In this document: positions 23,031-34,899 of the stretch, piece after piece
Numbering within the stretch: position 1 is the stretch's first letter
Layout of the letters: each line of letters starts with the position of its first letter
Assembly (NCBI RefSeq): GCF_003590095.1
Contig: NC_039489.1
Span: 4,712,001-4,776,000 of the forward strand
Direction: 5' to 3'
DNA length: 64,000 nucleotides
Origin: Trichoplusia ni
Taxonomy: Eukaryota; Arthropoda; Insecta; Lepidoptera; Noctuidae
Notes under the pieces: generated by a model
Database searches by the model: none
Told to the model about the DNA's origin: nothing
The model's input: the letters and a program-made list of their open reading frames with translations, nothing else
Program-made: the position numbers and the translations under genes

Positions 23031-23268
23031 GTCAAATTGAATTATAGAGCCAGATAGGGTCGTTAGGCAAAGTTTTACACGACGTAGTTTAGTCACGATT
23101 TACGTCTGAAGATTAAAGCTACTTAATTCGTTTGGTTGAAAACAGAAATATAGTTGAGAAACATATCGAATTAATTTAGATTACAGATCAGAGATACTCT
23201 GTTGAAGGTTGGTTGAGTTGTTGCCATAGTAATTTGGAGTTAAGATAAATGATAAATGGCCTAATGCT

Positions 23269-23545
23269 AATCGATCACAGGTTAAGCTATGCATGACGCG
23301 GTTGGTCCGTAGATGGGTGACCATCTTTGTCATAACGAGTTCCTCCTGTTTCGGAAGGCACGTTCAAGGTCGTCAGAAGCTTGAAAAGTCTGACAACCAG
23401 TCTAACCATGGAGTATCGTGTTGCCCAGGTAACTGGGTTGAGAAGGTCAGATAGGCAGTCGCTCCTTGTAAAACACTGGTACTTAGCTGAAACCGGTTAG
23501 ACTGGTAGCCGACCCCAACATATTTGGGAAAAGGCTAGGCCGATG
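23269..23545 (+). mobile_element. 5S-rRNA-like SINE inserted in an RTE LINE remnant
   Basis: The 277-bp element is flanked by a 13-bp direct repeat ATGGCCTAATGCT (23256-23268 and 23546-23558). The head TCGATCACAGGTTAAGC (23271-23287) and GATGGGTGACC (23312-23322) resemble the 3' half of 5S rRNA, with the box A and box C spacing roughly kept. The body GTCTGACAACCAGTC to GTAGCCGACCCCAACATA is shared with copies at 2283, 37975, 47045 and 55126. The end is GGCTAGGCCGATG. Duplication and shared body support LINE-driven retroposition. Confidence 0.8.
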
Positions 23546-23549
23546 ATGG

Positions 23550-23625
23550 CCTAATGCTCGATGGCGTGCAATTGGGGAGGCCTATATCCAGCAGTGGACG
23601 AATATGGGCTGATGATGATGATGGT
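23550..23625 (+). mobile_element. RTE-type LINE C-terminus and GATGAT tail
   Basis: Reads PNARWRAIGEAYIQQWTNMG and a stop at 23610-23612, followed by GATGATGATGATGG. IGEAYIQQWT is the standard end of insect RTE-type reverse transcriptases, and the GATGAT run is their usual tail. The rest of the element is absent. Confidence 0.75.
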
Positions 23626-23669
23626 GAAGATTTTTTTTTTTTTTTTTTTTTAAGAATTTAATTTTAATA

Positions 23670-23840
23670 TCAAAACATACACAAAACTTTGGTCAAGTAC
23701 AAATAAGACTTGTGAATGAGAGTTACGTACAAATGGGCAAAAAACGAATTGATCAATTATCATATTTATGAGTATCACGGTGACAGACAAATGGTCAGAC
23801 CACCAGACTGACAGACACCAGGTAGGCACCCAAAAAATAA
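23670..23840 (-). repeat. Family B repeat copy, minus strand
   Basis: The minus strand carries CTGGTGTCTGTCAGTCTGG and TGACCATTTGTCTGTCACCG, and the plus strand begins TCAAGTACAAATAAGAC. The block order fits Family B in reverse. A poly-T run (about 23631-23652) precedes it. Confidence 0.45.
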
Positions 23841-24699
23841 ATCCAAACCGGTAAACAATACGATAATATACGGTAATATAATTACCAAATTCCAAACGCC
23901 ATCAAAACTCAGCACAATTCATATCATAGTTTAAATTATAATTTTCCGTTGTTTGAGGCATCAGCAGTTAGCTCGTTTTAAAGTTAAAGCAATTTTTGTA
24001 TTAAAAAACCTTTGAGTGTTCTATGAGAATCGCAATTATATTTAATCGTGAAGAGGAAATGTTTTCATTACAGAAATTCCTGAAAGAAAGCTCAAGTTCG
24101 TTGCTTTTTAAACCTAGAAACAAAAGAGGGGTGTAATGATAGGTTTTTGAGTGATTTTAGTAGTGTAGTTAATACTTACTTCATGAATGAAAAATAAAAC
24201 GTTGATAGAGCAATTACAAACCCTTGTTAATCAATTCATTTTAGTATTTACCCTTAATATCCCTCTAAATTAAACACAACACATATGCACACAATAATAT
24301 AATCCACTGATTATCTCACTCACAGGTAAAAAGCAATCAAGTCTGAATTGCATACGGAAGGAAGGAAAAAAATAATAAAACGGCCATATTTGAAAATGTA
24401 TGAAATGAGCCCTTTCAAACGATACCCATTCAAATTCAAATTTTCGCGTGTCCCCCAGGGCTCGTTGATAACCAGACTTTTTCACTTTCCATGTTTAAAT
24501 TTGGTGTCGCTAGCTGTTTTTAAGACTACTGGTTATGGCTGGTAATGATAAGTTTCGTTTTTAAGTACATGACCAATGTCATGGCGATTAAAAATAATAT
24601 TCAAGCTAAATCCCTTATTCGAAATCAATCAAATCCAACACACCTACTTCTACAACAGTTACTAGTTTTTACATCACTAGTTTCAGGCTTGTAAATAAT

Positions 24700-24830
24700 T
24701 AAAATAAACATTCCTTGCATAGGACAAGCTCTTGTGTGGTCCACGCATTGCCCTCAGTCTGGGTGCATGTGACTTGAATGTTTGTGAAACCCCCCGCGAC
24801 ACGTACCTTAAAGAATAGTGTGTCGTTTAA
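24700..24830 (-). repeat. tRNA-SINE body fragment
   Basis: Holds AGGACAAGCTCTTGTGTGG, GGGTGCATGTGACTTGAATG and CCGCGACACGTACC, shared with 34800-34875 and 62285-62345. No B box is kept. Confidence 0.45.
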
Positions 24831-27029
24831 AAAAAAAACATCAACCTTCATATAAGCGATCGTGAAAACTCGCTCCTTTTCCGTAGTATTACCTTAACTC
24901 CTTAACCAGTAAATAGATGTTTAAGATTGTTATTTACCATCATAAATCTCTTCTATAGTTAAAACGACCTCTCATTCTATTATTCCGTCCGTGCATACAA
25001 TCTAAAGGCAAGTTTCGTTACGAGTTACTAAGCCAAGTCATATACCATTGAGTCGGGGATTTCCAATAGGGAAGGATTATCTGAGCTCAACTTTGTTTTG
25101 TATACAAAATAAGGCAGCTTTAGCCTTCAAAGCAATGTATGTACTTAGGATGTTGTTAATACTTAAGAACCGTAATCGTTAATTCGAAATACTTTGAGTT
25201 TGTTTCTCAAAGCTTCTGAAATTACATTTTATGATTATGTTCTTGTGCTGGGTAAATGTTTTGGGGAATTTGTGTTAGTATATTCACAAACATATACCTA
25301 TTTTTTTGGAAAACTGAAAAAAAAATTGTAGGATGACAATTAACTTGAGTAAGAATCAAACCCTTAAAATCCTATCTTAGAGTTATCCGAAAGAAAAATG
25401 TTATTCATCTACTTTTTCGATACCCTGGGTCACAGTGTTTAGTTTTTACAAATCATTAACAAGTGTGGCTGAGAACCTTCAAGTCCATTTTCTAAAGAGA
25501 TCTAGAGTACACAAGTCGCGTGAGTACACTTATATTCTAAACTCTGAAACTAAGTACAATACATTTTTTTTTAAGCCTCTTAGTTATCTACAATATCGAA
25601 AACATTCAATTTTAGAAATAAAACTATTGAGAAGCACGTTCTGAAGATCAAAACATAAAAGACACTTCACCCATTTCTAAAACATCTTGTTAGGCAAGAA
25701 ACACGCTTCATCTCGTCTATCAAAACTCTTAAACAGAAGGTACTTTTCGTATCAAAATAAATACTTTCAGCTTCTTATACCTTCTCCCAGCATCGCATGA
25801 CCACAAACAACCCTACCTGCCTACCCCATTCAACTAAAAAGCGTGAAGCATACACGGTAATATCAGGCCCTATCGTTACCAAGACCGCTCGCAAAGTTTA
25901 AATTGCTTTTCTGATAAGAAATTAAACTTTAAGTCGATTTAAATTTAAATATTTCAAGCCTAAAATTAATGTTTAGGATCGATTTCACTGTTGTTTCTCG
26001 AGCAAAGGGGTGGGTTTAATCATTTTTTAATGTTATTTAGGATTGCAGTTTGAGATTTTAGGGGTTGTGAGGGTTAGCGCGTTTTGATATGAATTATTTT
26101 ATTAATATGGGTATATTTTTTACTTAAATTGAAATGTTGTCTAGGGTATCTTGCGTAGCAGACGATATATGAGGGATTGCAGCGTATTACGATACACCGA
26201 CATAAAATGGATGACGTAGCACGGCGACTCAGGTTTAGTCAATTAGAGTTTGACACTAAACAAGTTTTAAAATAGTAAAATTAGTTATCTTTTCACACAG
26301 ACAAAATATTTTATAACTAAGCATCCCGTAAACTCTTACGACTAACTCCAGCAACGGGTTAAAAAAAAACATTTTATACTTTAACTTGTTTTCATTGAGT
26401 ATTCACATCAAAACATATCACGCCGAAAAATCAAAAACAATTCCGGTACAATCACAAAACGGATGTCGGATCACCACCGGATATCAGACACCAAAGCGTC
26501 CTTTATTCAATACGGGTAACCGAGTAACCGAAAAAGTTTCCCGAGTAACCCAGTTACGGATATTACGGAAACATACCGCTTTAAACTAGTTTCGACCAGA
26601 TAAAAGCAGTTATATCCTGAATAACAAAATTTTGCCCCTACTTTTATTTGTTTTGAATATAAGAACTTCAATTGCTGATGCTAAAGATCAATATTTAGTC
26701 GTTTGTTTAAATCGAGTTTTGTCGCTTTGTAGAGTTCAAAAAGTAGCACAAACTTGACAGAATCAATAACTAAATATAGACTCCGCTAAAATACCCTTCA
26801 GGGAGGCTTTTAATGTGTTGTGATTATTAAAAATTGACCTTGGTTATTGACTAGCTCTCCTTCGCCTATCGAGTTTGTAAGCTCCCTCGATTTCTTTTCC
26901 TTTCCAGGTGATCAATATTAATGAGTTTTTATAAATTGCCTTGCCTTCTTCTGACCACATGATTTTGGTTAAAAGAACGACTCCAGCAGTAAAAAAAAAT
27001 ATCCTTGTGTCGCGGGAGGTATCACAAAG
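24831..27029. other. Intergenic AT-rich DNA
   Basis: A CpG-richer patch lies near 26435-26590 (GGGTAACCGAGTAACCG and CCGAGTAACCCAGTTACGG), with no credible frame. Otherwise no genes or repeat families were recognised. Confidence 0.4.
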
Positions 27030-27185
27030 ATTCAAATCACGTGCACAATGACACCCGGACTCAGAATAAGCAATCATGGATCACACAAATGCTTGTCCTA
27101 CGCAGGGATCGAACACGCGACACGATGCGCACAGTGGGTTTGGCATAGTAACCTCAACCACTCGGCTATCCTTGCAGTCAAAGTG
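27030..27185 (-). repeat. tRNA-derived SINE copy
   Basis: The minus strand carries CGTGTTCGATCCCTGCG, a near-canonical B box. The plus strand shows GATCACACAAATGCTTGTCC and CTCAACCACTCGGCTATCC, the latter being the inverted A-box side. It is one of the better kept copies of this family in the window. Confidence 0.7.
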
Positions 27186-27335
27186 CTTAAGAAAAGTACA
27201 AGCAAAATATGTATTCATTTCTCACTCCAAAAAAAATCAGTTACTCCAATTACGAGACAACATGTCATAGTCATCCACACTCCACTAAAAAGAGTCCAAG
27301 AAGTGGTTTCTTAGGTTTACGCGAATGTTAGACAT

Positions 27336-27879
27336 TGAAATGAAACTACTTTTACGGATTTTATCGCGGTTTTAATTTTAGATTTTAGTTCCCGACGTTT
27401 CGAAACCTTTGCAGGTATCATGGTCACGGGCAGACTGAGATGGTGTTCGTCTTGACAGAAGATGTTGCTCGTTCTACCTTCATATTTTAATTAATTATTT
27501 GTGGTCCGACCTACGCAGTATGAGCTCACTGTGTCTTGATGTCTTGCAGCGCTGCTCTTGGGTTTGGCCTTGAGTTTATTTATTATTGGATCCCAAGTAG
27601 GTGATATCTTCCAGCCATCTTCTCTATTGAAATTAGGGTGTTTTTTAATCTCAATAGCCTCGCGAAACATCCTAGGTAGGAATTTGGATTCTTTAGCGAG
27701 GATCTGTGGTTGGTCAAATCTAATATAATGGCTGGAACCTTCAGCATGTTCGGCGACTGCAGACTTCGTTGAGCGGCGGTGTTTGACGTCAGCTATGTGT
27801 TCTTTAAGGTTTCGAAACGTCGGGAACTAAAATCTAAAATTAAAACCGCGATAAAATCCGTAAAAGTAGTTTCATTTCA
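27336..27879 (-). mobile_element. Penelope-like element remnant with perfect 74-bp inverted repeats
   Basis: The arms 27336-27409 and 27806-27879 are exact inverted copies (74/74 by eye), starting TGAAATGAAACTACTTTTAC. Between them lies a minus-strand frame resembling the C-terminal GIY-YIG endonuclease part of Penelope-like retroelements. Penelope-like elements often carry partial repeated or inverted ends. The perfect arms suggest a recent event or gene conversion. Confidence 0.7.
27491..27808 (-). pseudogene. Penelope-like GIY-YIG C-terminal fragment
   Basis: An open frame of 105 codons ending in TAA. Recognisable blocks in order are LKEHIADVKHRRSTKSAVAEH-like (about residues 1-21), QILAKESKFLPRMFREAIEI (35-54) and KHPNFNREDGWKISPTWDP (56-74). 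The first and second are typical of the end of the GIY-YIG domain in Penelope-like elements, including the conserved EAIEI...NFNRE Glu/Asn context. There is no start and no reverse transcriptase, so this is a truncated piece of a retroelement and not a host gene. Confidence 0.65.
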
Positions 27880-28599
27880 GAGTCCAAGAATTTAAAAAGT
27901 CAACAGTATCAATTTCCAGATGAAACCTTTACTCACAACCCTTTCAACCCACTTCAAGCAATTCGCTCTTGTTTTATCTAGTGTTCCTCTATTTTCTTAC
28001 GGACCGCCCACATTCCGCTTTCGTAGAAAAACTGTCGATAGTCCATTAGGCTGTTACTAGCCTCTTTCCTATTCTACGTGGGTGTATACCTCAAATACTG
28101 TAGAGTGACATCTGTTGACTTACTTTGTCGTAAATAAATCATCTTGTCCTCTTTTAAATTTCTTGGAAATAAATCATTCTGTCCTTTTAGTGACCTCTGA
28201 TATTCTTTTGTGTATTTCAGAACTCATTATTTTTCAATTAATTTATTCGTATTTTGTAATATTCCGGTATATATTACTCTTCGAATACCTATCGACTCAT
28301 AAATTGGTTGATTGCACAGGTTGGCATTTTTAAAATCATAATATTGATTCCCGAAAATATTTAGTCTGGTCATGTTTTTTGTATGTGTTACATTCATCGC
28401 CTACTCACAGAACAGCAATAACATGCAAATAAAAAAAAATATAAAAGTATCACTGAAATAAAACACAAAATAGACAACTAATCACTACACAAAATTTAAT
28501 TAGTCTGAATAGGTATGTGATTCTAAATAATACTTTGCACTTACAATATTATATTCATTCAATAAAGTTGCTTAGCAAATAAATAGACGCTTTAATAAA

Positions 28600-28965
28600 T
28601 TAAAGAGAAAAAAATCCAAAAGTTTCCCTCACGTGGCATCCTCATTAATATTCTTTACACGCAAAATTCATACTACACTTTGAACTCAGCAATCAAACGC
28701 ACTGATAAAGAGTAACACGGTTCAAAAACGTCCCGAAATATAGCCCGGTTATCGAAACCTGAAGCTCTATTAACCGTCCGATGCGTACGTCTCAAACATT
28801 GAGTGAATGTGTCCAATTAACCCCTAGCCGTTTCCACTCTTGACGGCGTAGAAAATCTAACCCTTGTTAGTGTCAACCCTTAAATTCGGATAATCCGGAT
28901 ATCGACAAGCGTTGAACCGGTTAAGATACCTTTTGGGCCGGGTGTGTATTGGTCGGTCTGTTTTA
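28600..28965. other. CpG-richer unique stretch
   Basis: Base composition shifts: many CG dinucleotides occur in about 350 bp (for example AACCGTCCGATGCGTACG and ATAATCCGGATATCGAC). No frame, repeat family or tRNA-like structure was seen. It may be unique regulatory DNA or an old unrecognised element. Confidence 0.35.
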
Positions 28966-29019
28966 TTTTTCGGTCATTTTTTGCGTGACCTTGGGTTTTA
29001 GGGCTCCATGTTGATATAT

Positions 29020-29195
29020 AAGATCCGTTGTCTATCCGTCGGTTCGCTTGACATCAAGATGCATCTCATAAACAGGACCTGATATTTGAAATTTTTACTT
29101 CCTGCCATTGAAAACACACGTTTTTGTAGTTTTCATAGATAATATACGGAACTTTTCATTCGCGAGTCCGACTCCCACTTGACCGGGTCAGTCAG
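29020..29195 (+). repeat. Family B repeat copy
   Basis: TTGTCTATCCGTCGGTTCGC and CATTCGCGAGTCCGACTCCC bracket a diverged middle. The second block is the Family B 3' signature. Confidence 0.5.
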
Positions 29196-29199
29196 CATT

Positions 29200-32100
29200 T
29201 CCATGTCGTTCGTTTTTTAATGTTTTTTTTTACGGGCATTGTCGGGTTTTGTTCGTGAATTGCGGTTTTATTGCTACTAGTTCTGACATAGTTTGAATTG
29301 TTCGTTTTAAATCTATTGGGTGTCAGAATAGGTGAATGCGGGATTTTATGCCAATATTTCATGTATCCAATTTCATAACCGACGGACAAACCTATGTTTC
29401 TATAACGGTAATTATACTAGATATAAATATTTTAGGTCAGCTTTATTTGATGGATCTCTATGGCCCTCAATATAGCCTTATTATCAGATGGGCACAGAGT
29501 CGAGAAAGACCTAAAAAGCTACGTGGACTACTGACAAGCCCTTTCTAGCCAAGGATCATTTCGACCATCGTAAACTTCAAATGCTCGCTAACTAAAACGC
29601 TCAAAAGTATGGTGACAAGGTGGAGATGAAGTCAAAATCTCATCGACTCATCAAAATAAAACATAATTTGTATACTTAAAATCAAACTTGAATTATATGA
29701 TGATGATATTATATTTAACGTCATCGACGAAACATATATAATGATTGATAAAAGTTCAAGAGGTGTCGTTTTTTAATTACATTTATTTATCAAATTATTT
29801 TTTTAAAGTTTCTTTATCTAAATCTTAAATTAAAAAAAAAAATAGAAATCTTACTAAAACTTTAGGATTAAATGAAAGCTTGGTTAAAAATACAACAATG
29901 AGTAAAGAAACAAAACAAAATACGTTACGAAATATAATTTCACATCTGGTAAGAACGTAACAAAAATATTCAGTTTAAAATAAACAGCGAAAGATGAAAA
30001 TATACACTTGAACAATTGAAAGAACTTCAAAAGTTCTGATTTGTTGGACAGTTTGAGGATAGATGGGGGAACTTAATTATTCTGGAGGCCTGAAAGGAGC
30101 TTTTGTTATTAATATTAAATAAACTATATCAACTTGAAATATAACTTTATCGTTGGCAATTTTGTGATGAAAGGTCAACGTGAGGCAGTCGTGGAAAATG
30201 GTCTTCATTTGTAGAATAAGGTTGCAAATACCTATACACTTTCCATGTGATTTCATATGTTTAGGTACTTAGGAAAAGATAAAAAACATCTGAACAGTCA
30301 AACAAAATTGTGTCTCTTAGCACCCACACGTATTTAATAAATAAACGACTGATATATTTCAGTGATTCCTGATTTATTAACTTTTAATATATTTTTTATC
30401 TAGCCCAAAATGCTGGCTGCTGGACAAAGGAATCGCTTAAAACCCAAATTTTGATCTTTATCTTACTAGGTTCTAGTCAGAAACACACATTTTTAAATAC
30501 CTAAACAATTAGTATTACAAATATTTTCCCATAGACGCCAATCAAATTTACTTTTTGGTAAGTTTCAGTTCTAGGCATCTGAACTTACCTTATCCATGAG
30601 AAATTAACATCAAAATATAATGTTTAGCCTTCAAAACACCCAACATAGAGACCTTAGTGTCAGCGAACTTTCGAGAACAATTAGTTCTAGAAACAGTTCG
30701 CAAGGAAGAAGGATTGTGGTTTACAAGATATTACAATTTGGGTGGAACGAAACTCTCTGCCAACACACTATCACTACTTGATGTAATTTTAAAGTAGTTT
30801 TGGAAGAGAGATAAATATATATATATTTATTTATATATTATTAAAAACATAGTTCACATTACTAAAATACATGTACGAATACAAATGACTCAGATGTAAA
30901 ACCAGTAGAAATATCTTAATAGTTATAATCATAGGAGTTGAGTTAATCTACACCAAAACATAATAATATACGAGAAAGATGGTCTAAAGATAATATAGGG
31001 ACACCCGAACTAGGTTTGTTTTAAACTTGTGTTTCGGGTTATCAGTGCAGAAAAATGATTGATGGATATTTTAATGAAATTCTATCACTTAATTGTATTA
31101 TAACAGACTAAGCAGGACAAGCTGTCCTGAATTATTTAATTACATTACCTGTACTTATTATTATAATTTCTAAGCTAAACAGTTTATTGTAATATTTCTA
31201 GCAATTTTTCCGTATCTAAGTAATTGAGGGACTGTAAGTATTCTGTTACCATTCTATTACACCTATTTAAGTTTACACTATATACCTTAAGTAGCCTGTT
31301 AAATTTGTTATATAAATAGGGTCCTTGAAATAAATCAAATCTGTTAGTAAAAGCATGTTGCAGATGAAATTTTACTCAGCGTAGAGCGGCCATCTCTCTT
31401 TCTGCTCTATACTTTATCCCCAGCTCAAAATGAGGGTTTTTATAAGTTGGATGTGTGTCTGTCTGTCCGTGGATGCCACATCCATAGCTATTGACCAATT
31501 TCAGTTTAATTTGTTTTGTGTTTAAGGTGAACTATCTGCGAGTGGTCTTAGACATGTTGGATAAGAATCGGTCAAGATATTTAAAAGTTGAGATCGTAAA
31601 AGCTTTTACTGACGCAGGTTTTTTAAATTCTTAATTTTATCTTATGTTGCTTTAACAAGTGATGGTAGCCCCACAATGTCTCCAACTCTTGATCCTCAAA
31701 GTTTATACTGCTAAGGTTGAGGGTCTCTTGCGAGTGACATGGGTTAAACACTTAACAATAAATTATTGATGTATGAATTCTTGGGATGTCAATGCAAGGA
31801 GGTCGAAACATTAGATATCAAGTATTTAGGTTGTTTTAAAGTGAGTTTCTGAAATCAACTCCAGTTTATAACTATATGATTTTGAAGGAAGGTTTCGCCT
31901 TGCAGAGAGACAACTCTCGTTGAAATATTTTTGTTGCCAGATGTTGATGAGAACATCAATAAAATAGTAAAAATATTTGTTCCGTACACAGTTTCTTATG
32001 CCATAGTTTTAATTACTAGTCTATAACCCTCCCAAATCTGGGTTAATGTGTGTATTTTGTAATATAATTATGGATTGAGCATTGATGACAACACTTATTC

Positions 32101-33590
32101 TCTGCGGGTATTTCTTTTTTATTTATCAGCAATCCAGGTTCTTTACTATATTCTCTTCTAGCGTTTGTAATAACAATCTAACACGTTTCGACGCTCTTAG
32201 TAACAAAAATACAAATCAGATCACAAATCGTTTCAAACAAAGTTACATCTCTCAAATCCGGAACCGAACCCTTCTGAACAATATCCCTATTTAGATCTAA
32301 ATCATTTGGAAATTCAAAAAGCTGAATATCCCAAAGTCGAATCGTTGAACGTACTGAGATGAAAGTCACATTTAATCCCAGTAAATCCCAGGAAAAAGGT
32401 GGGATTTGTCAGAGAGGAAAGGTGTAACGAAAAGATTTATATCGTAAACCTTAGAAATTATTACTTCAAAATTTTCAAGTGAGAATAAGGCTTTGATTTA
32501 TCGGTTTAACCTTATTTTTATCGCCTTTCAAGGATTGAACAATATTTTGTAAGCCTGAAGATGATTTTTATTATTTTTAATTTTAATAACACAATTTTCT
32601 ACTTATTTTTTTTGGTCTTTTCAGTGAAGCTGAAAAAACCATTTTGACAAAACTAAACAAAACAATAGCAACTTGAAGGTACATAAAGTCTAATATGACA
32701 AAGGCTTTTAGCCTGTCTAGCATTAACACACGTCTCTCAGCTGAGAATACGCTTTTCTCGTAATAATAAACAAAGCAACGAAAAAACGCATAAAACTTTT
32801 ATCTGAATTTCACGAAATTTAAAATTCTGAAGTTTATTTTGAATTCCGGGCACATGTCCGCGTAGCAGTGACTGTTGTGTTGTGTAACCTTTATGTCCGC
32901 TACGGCGTAGCTGTGACGTCATCCGCGTAGTAGCTAGCTACGTTATTTCTATACTACTTACGAATTTTATATTCAAATCTTAGCATGTACTCATTTATAT
33001 TCTAAATAGGTTACAGTTTATATCATACATTCTCAAAATGTTGCTGAATATCGAAAAAAAAGTGCTTGATGGTAATTTATCTCCAATTTTCTTTTTCATA
33101 AATTGTTAACGTATTTAGTCATTTCTTGATTTGAAAACATTAAATACACAAGTGCTCAAAATTTTTACCCCAAAAATCGAATATAAGAAAACTAATTGAA
33201 ATAAAACCAAATTGTGAAGCCTATTCGTCTTAGTTATAAAGCTACTGACTATAAAACACTTGAGACGCTAAGAGCAATTTCAGGCGAAAATTGCTAAATA
33301 TCTGTTAAGAAAATTGCTTTCATTGCCTCTCGAGTACTCTCATCGTTTATTTTATCGATAAACAGGAAATTGTCTTTAACGACTTTAATTTTTATTTGAG
33401 TTTTTCGTACTTTTTCAAATGTTTCGTCTTGTTTTCCTAGGTACAATGATGTAGACGGGATTACAAAAAGAAATGCTCAAAAATACAGCAAAAATGGTGA
33501 GTTTATTTTGTTTGTTTTGAGTTTAGTATTTTTTTATAACGAGTAAAATTCTTATGGACGTACCTACCTTACATACAGAATCATAAAAAA
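29200..33590. other. Gene-poor AT-rich stretch
   Basis: Nothing protein-coding is supported. An AT dinucleotide run lies near 30812-30830. A patch at 32850-32945 holds repeated GTCCGCGTAG/CGTAGC words. The remaining sequence shows no structure I could identify. Confidence 0.45.
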
Positions 33591-33646
33591 AATTAAGTAA
33601 AAAAAAAGCCTTGTTTACCAATTAAGTAAAAAAGAAGCCTTGCTAC
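33591..33646 (+). repeat. Short tandem duplication, two units
   Basis: The unit AATTAAGTAAAAAAAAAGCC plus TTGTTTACC (33591-33619) is followed directly by a near copy at 33620-33646. Likely replication slippage. Confidence 0.7.
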
Positions 33647-34714
33647 AACTAAGTCTATAAACACCAATCTTATCAATATAGAAAACAAATTTTCTCGCGA
33701 ATATTTGCTGACGTAATCCCGAAGATCAGATGATATGTCAAAAGAAATACGAAACACGTTCGACTTGACACAAATAAGACTCTTGAAGACATTCCAAGAC
33801 TCCGTTTAGCTTCATTTTTGTACATATATTTTCAGTAGGTAGGTTTACATTAACACGTGCCTAGCGTACTTCATTTTCTTCGCTAATAAACAAATAATTT
33901 GGGCTTAATAAGATTTTTTAGTTATATCAGAATAAAAATTGGAAGGAGATAAAGAATGATATTCTCAAATAATAAAATTGCACTTACCATAGTCTATTTT
34001 TTTTTAGAATTAAGTATTTTCTTTAGATTTTATTAAAAAGAAATATTCTTCATGAATACACAAAATAGTGAAAAACGTACAACATAAAAAAGTTGTCTAC
34101 TTTTTGTGCATGAAAACCCGTTTTATCTCCTTAGATCTTATTCATTCAACATATTATAGTTTGGTTTTTAAGGGATCAATAAATATTATGTTTATAGTTG
34201 GACTAAAGGCCAAGAATTGCTATTTCTACCAACTGTTAGAATTACCCTGAATAAGTGTGCCACTAAACCCATTGTCACCTTTTCAGCTTGGTTGTAAACT
34301 GAAACCTTTATTGTAGTATCAATGAAGCAGTACGCTAACCCAACATTCCAAAACTACAAACGAGAAATTCATAATAAAACCCACTTAACAGAATCCTTTG
34401 ATTTTGTTCTAAGAATCTACATAAATTATATTCAAATCAAATCTTAAATCATAAATTAAATTTGTATAAATAAACACCCACACGTCATTACCGAATTCAT
34501 TAATAGTTTATCCTTTCAAATATTTACTTAAACTTCTATTTCGAAATATTTCAATTAATTTGTGTAAGACAACTTTAATCTTCAATGTGTGACGAGAAAA
34601 CGTTACGTATGTAATACAAACACATAATTTGAGTCAAACAGATATTGATACAAAAAGGTGGAGTTATTATGTTCAATTGAATACCGCCCGGTATACCGAC
34701 GGTATCTTTAACTG

Positions 34715-34880
34715 CACGAATTTCCGAGTGGTTGAGATCATCACACCGTTTGTGTGGAACATGTGACGGGATCGATCTCTAATTAGAACAAGCGTTTTTG
34801 TAATCCACGAATGCTTGTCCTGAGTCTGGATGTCTTTGTGCATGCGACTTGAATCTTTACAAAACCTAGCGACATAATAT
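34715..34880 (-). repeat. tRNA-derived SINE copy
   Basis: Contains CGAGTGGTTGAGATCATC, GGGATCGATCTC, AATGCTTGTCCTGAGTCTGG and GTGCATGCGACTTGAATC in the order seen in the other copies. Diverged. Confidence 0.55.
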
Positions 34881-34899
34881 CTGTAAACGAATGGTGAAG

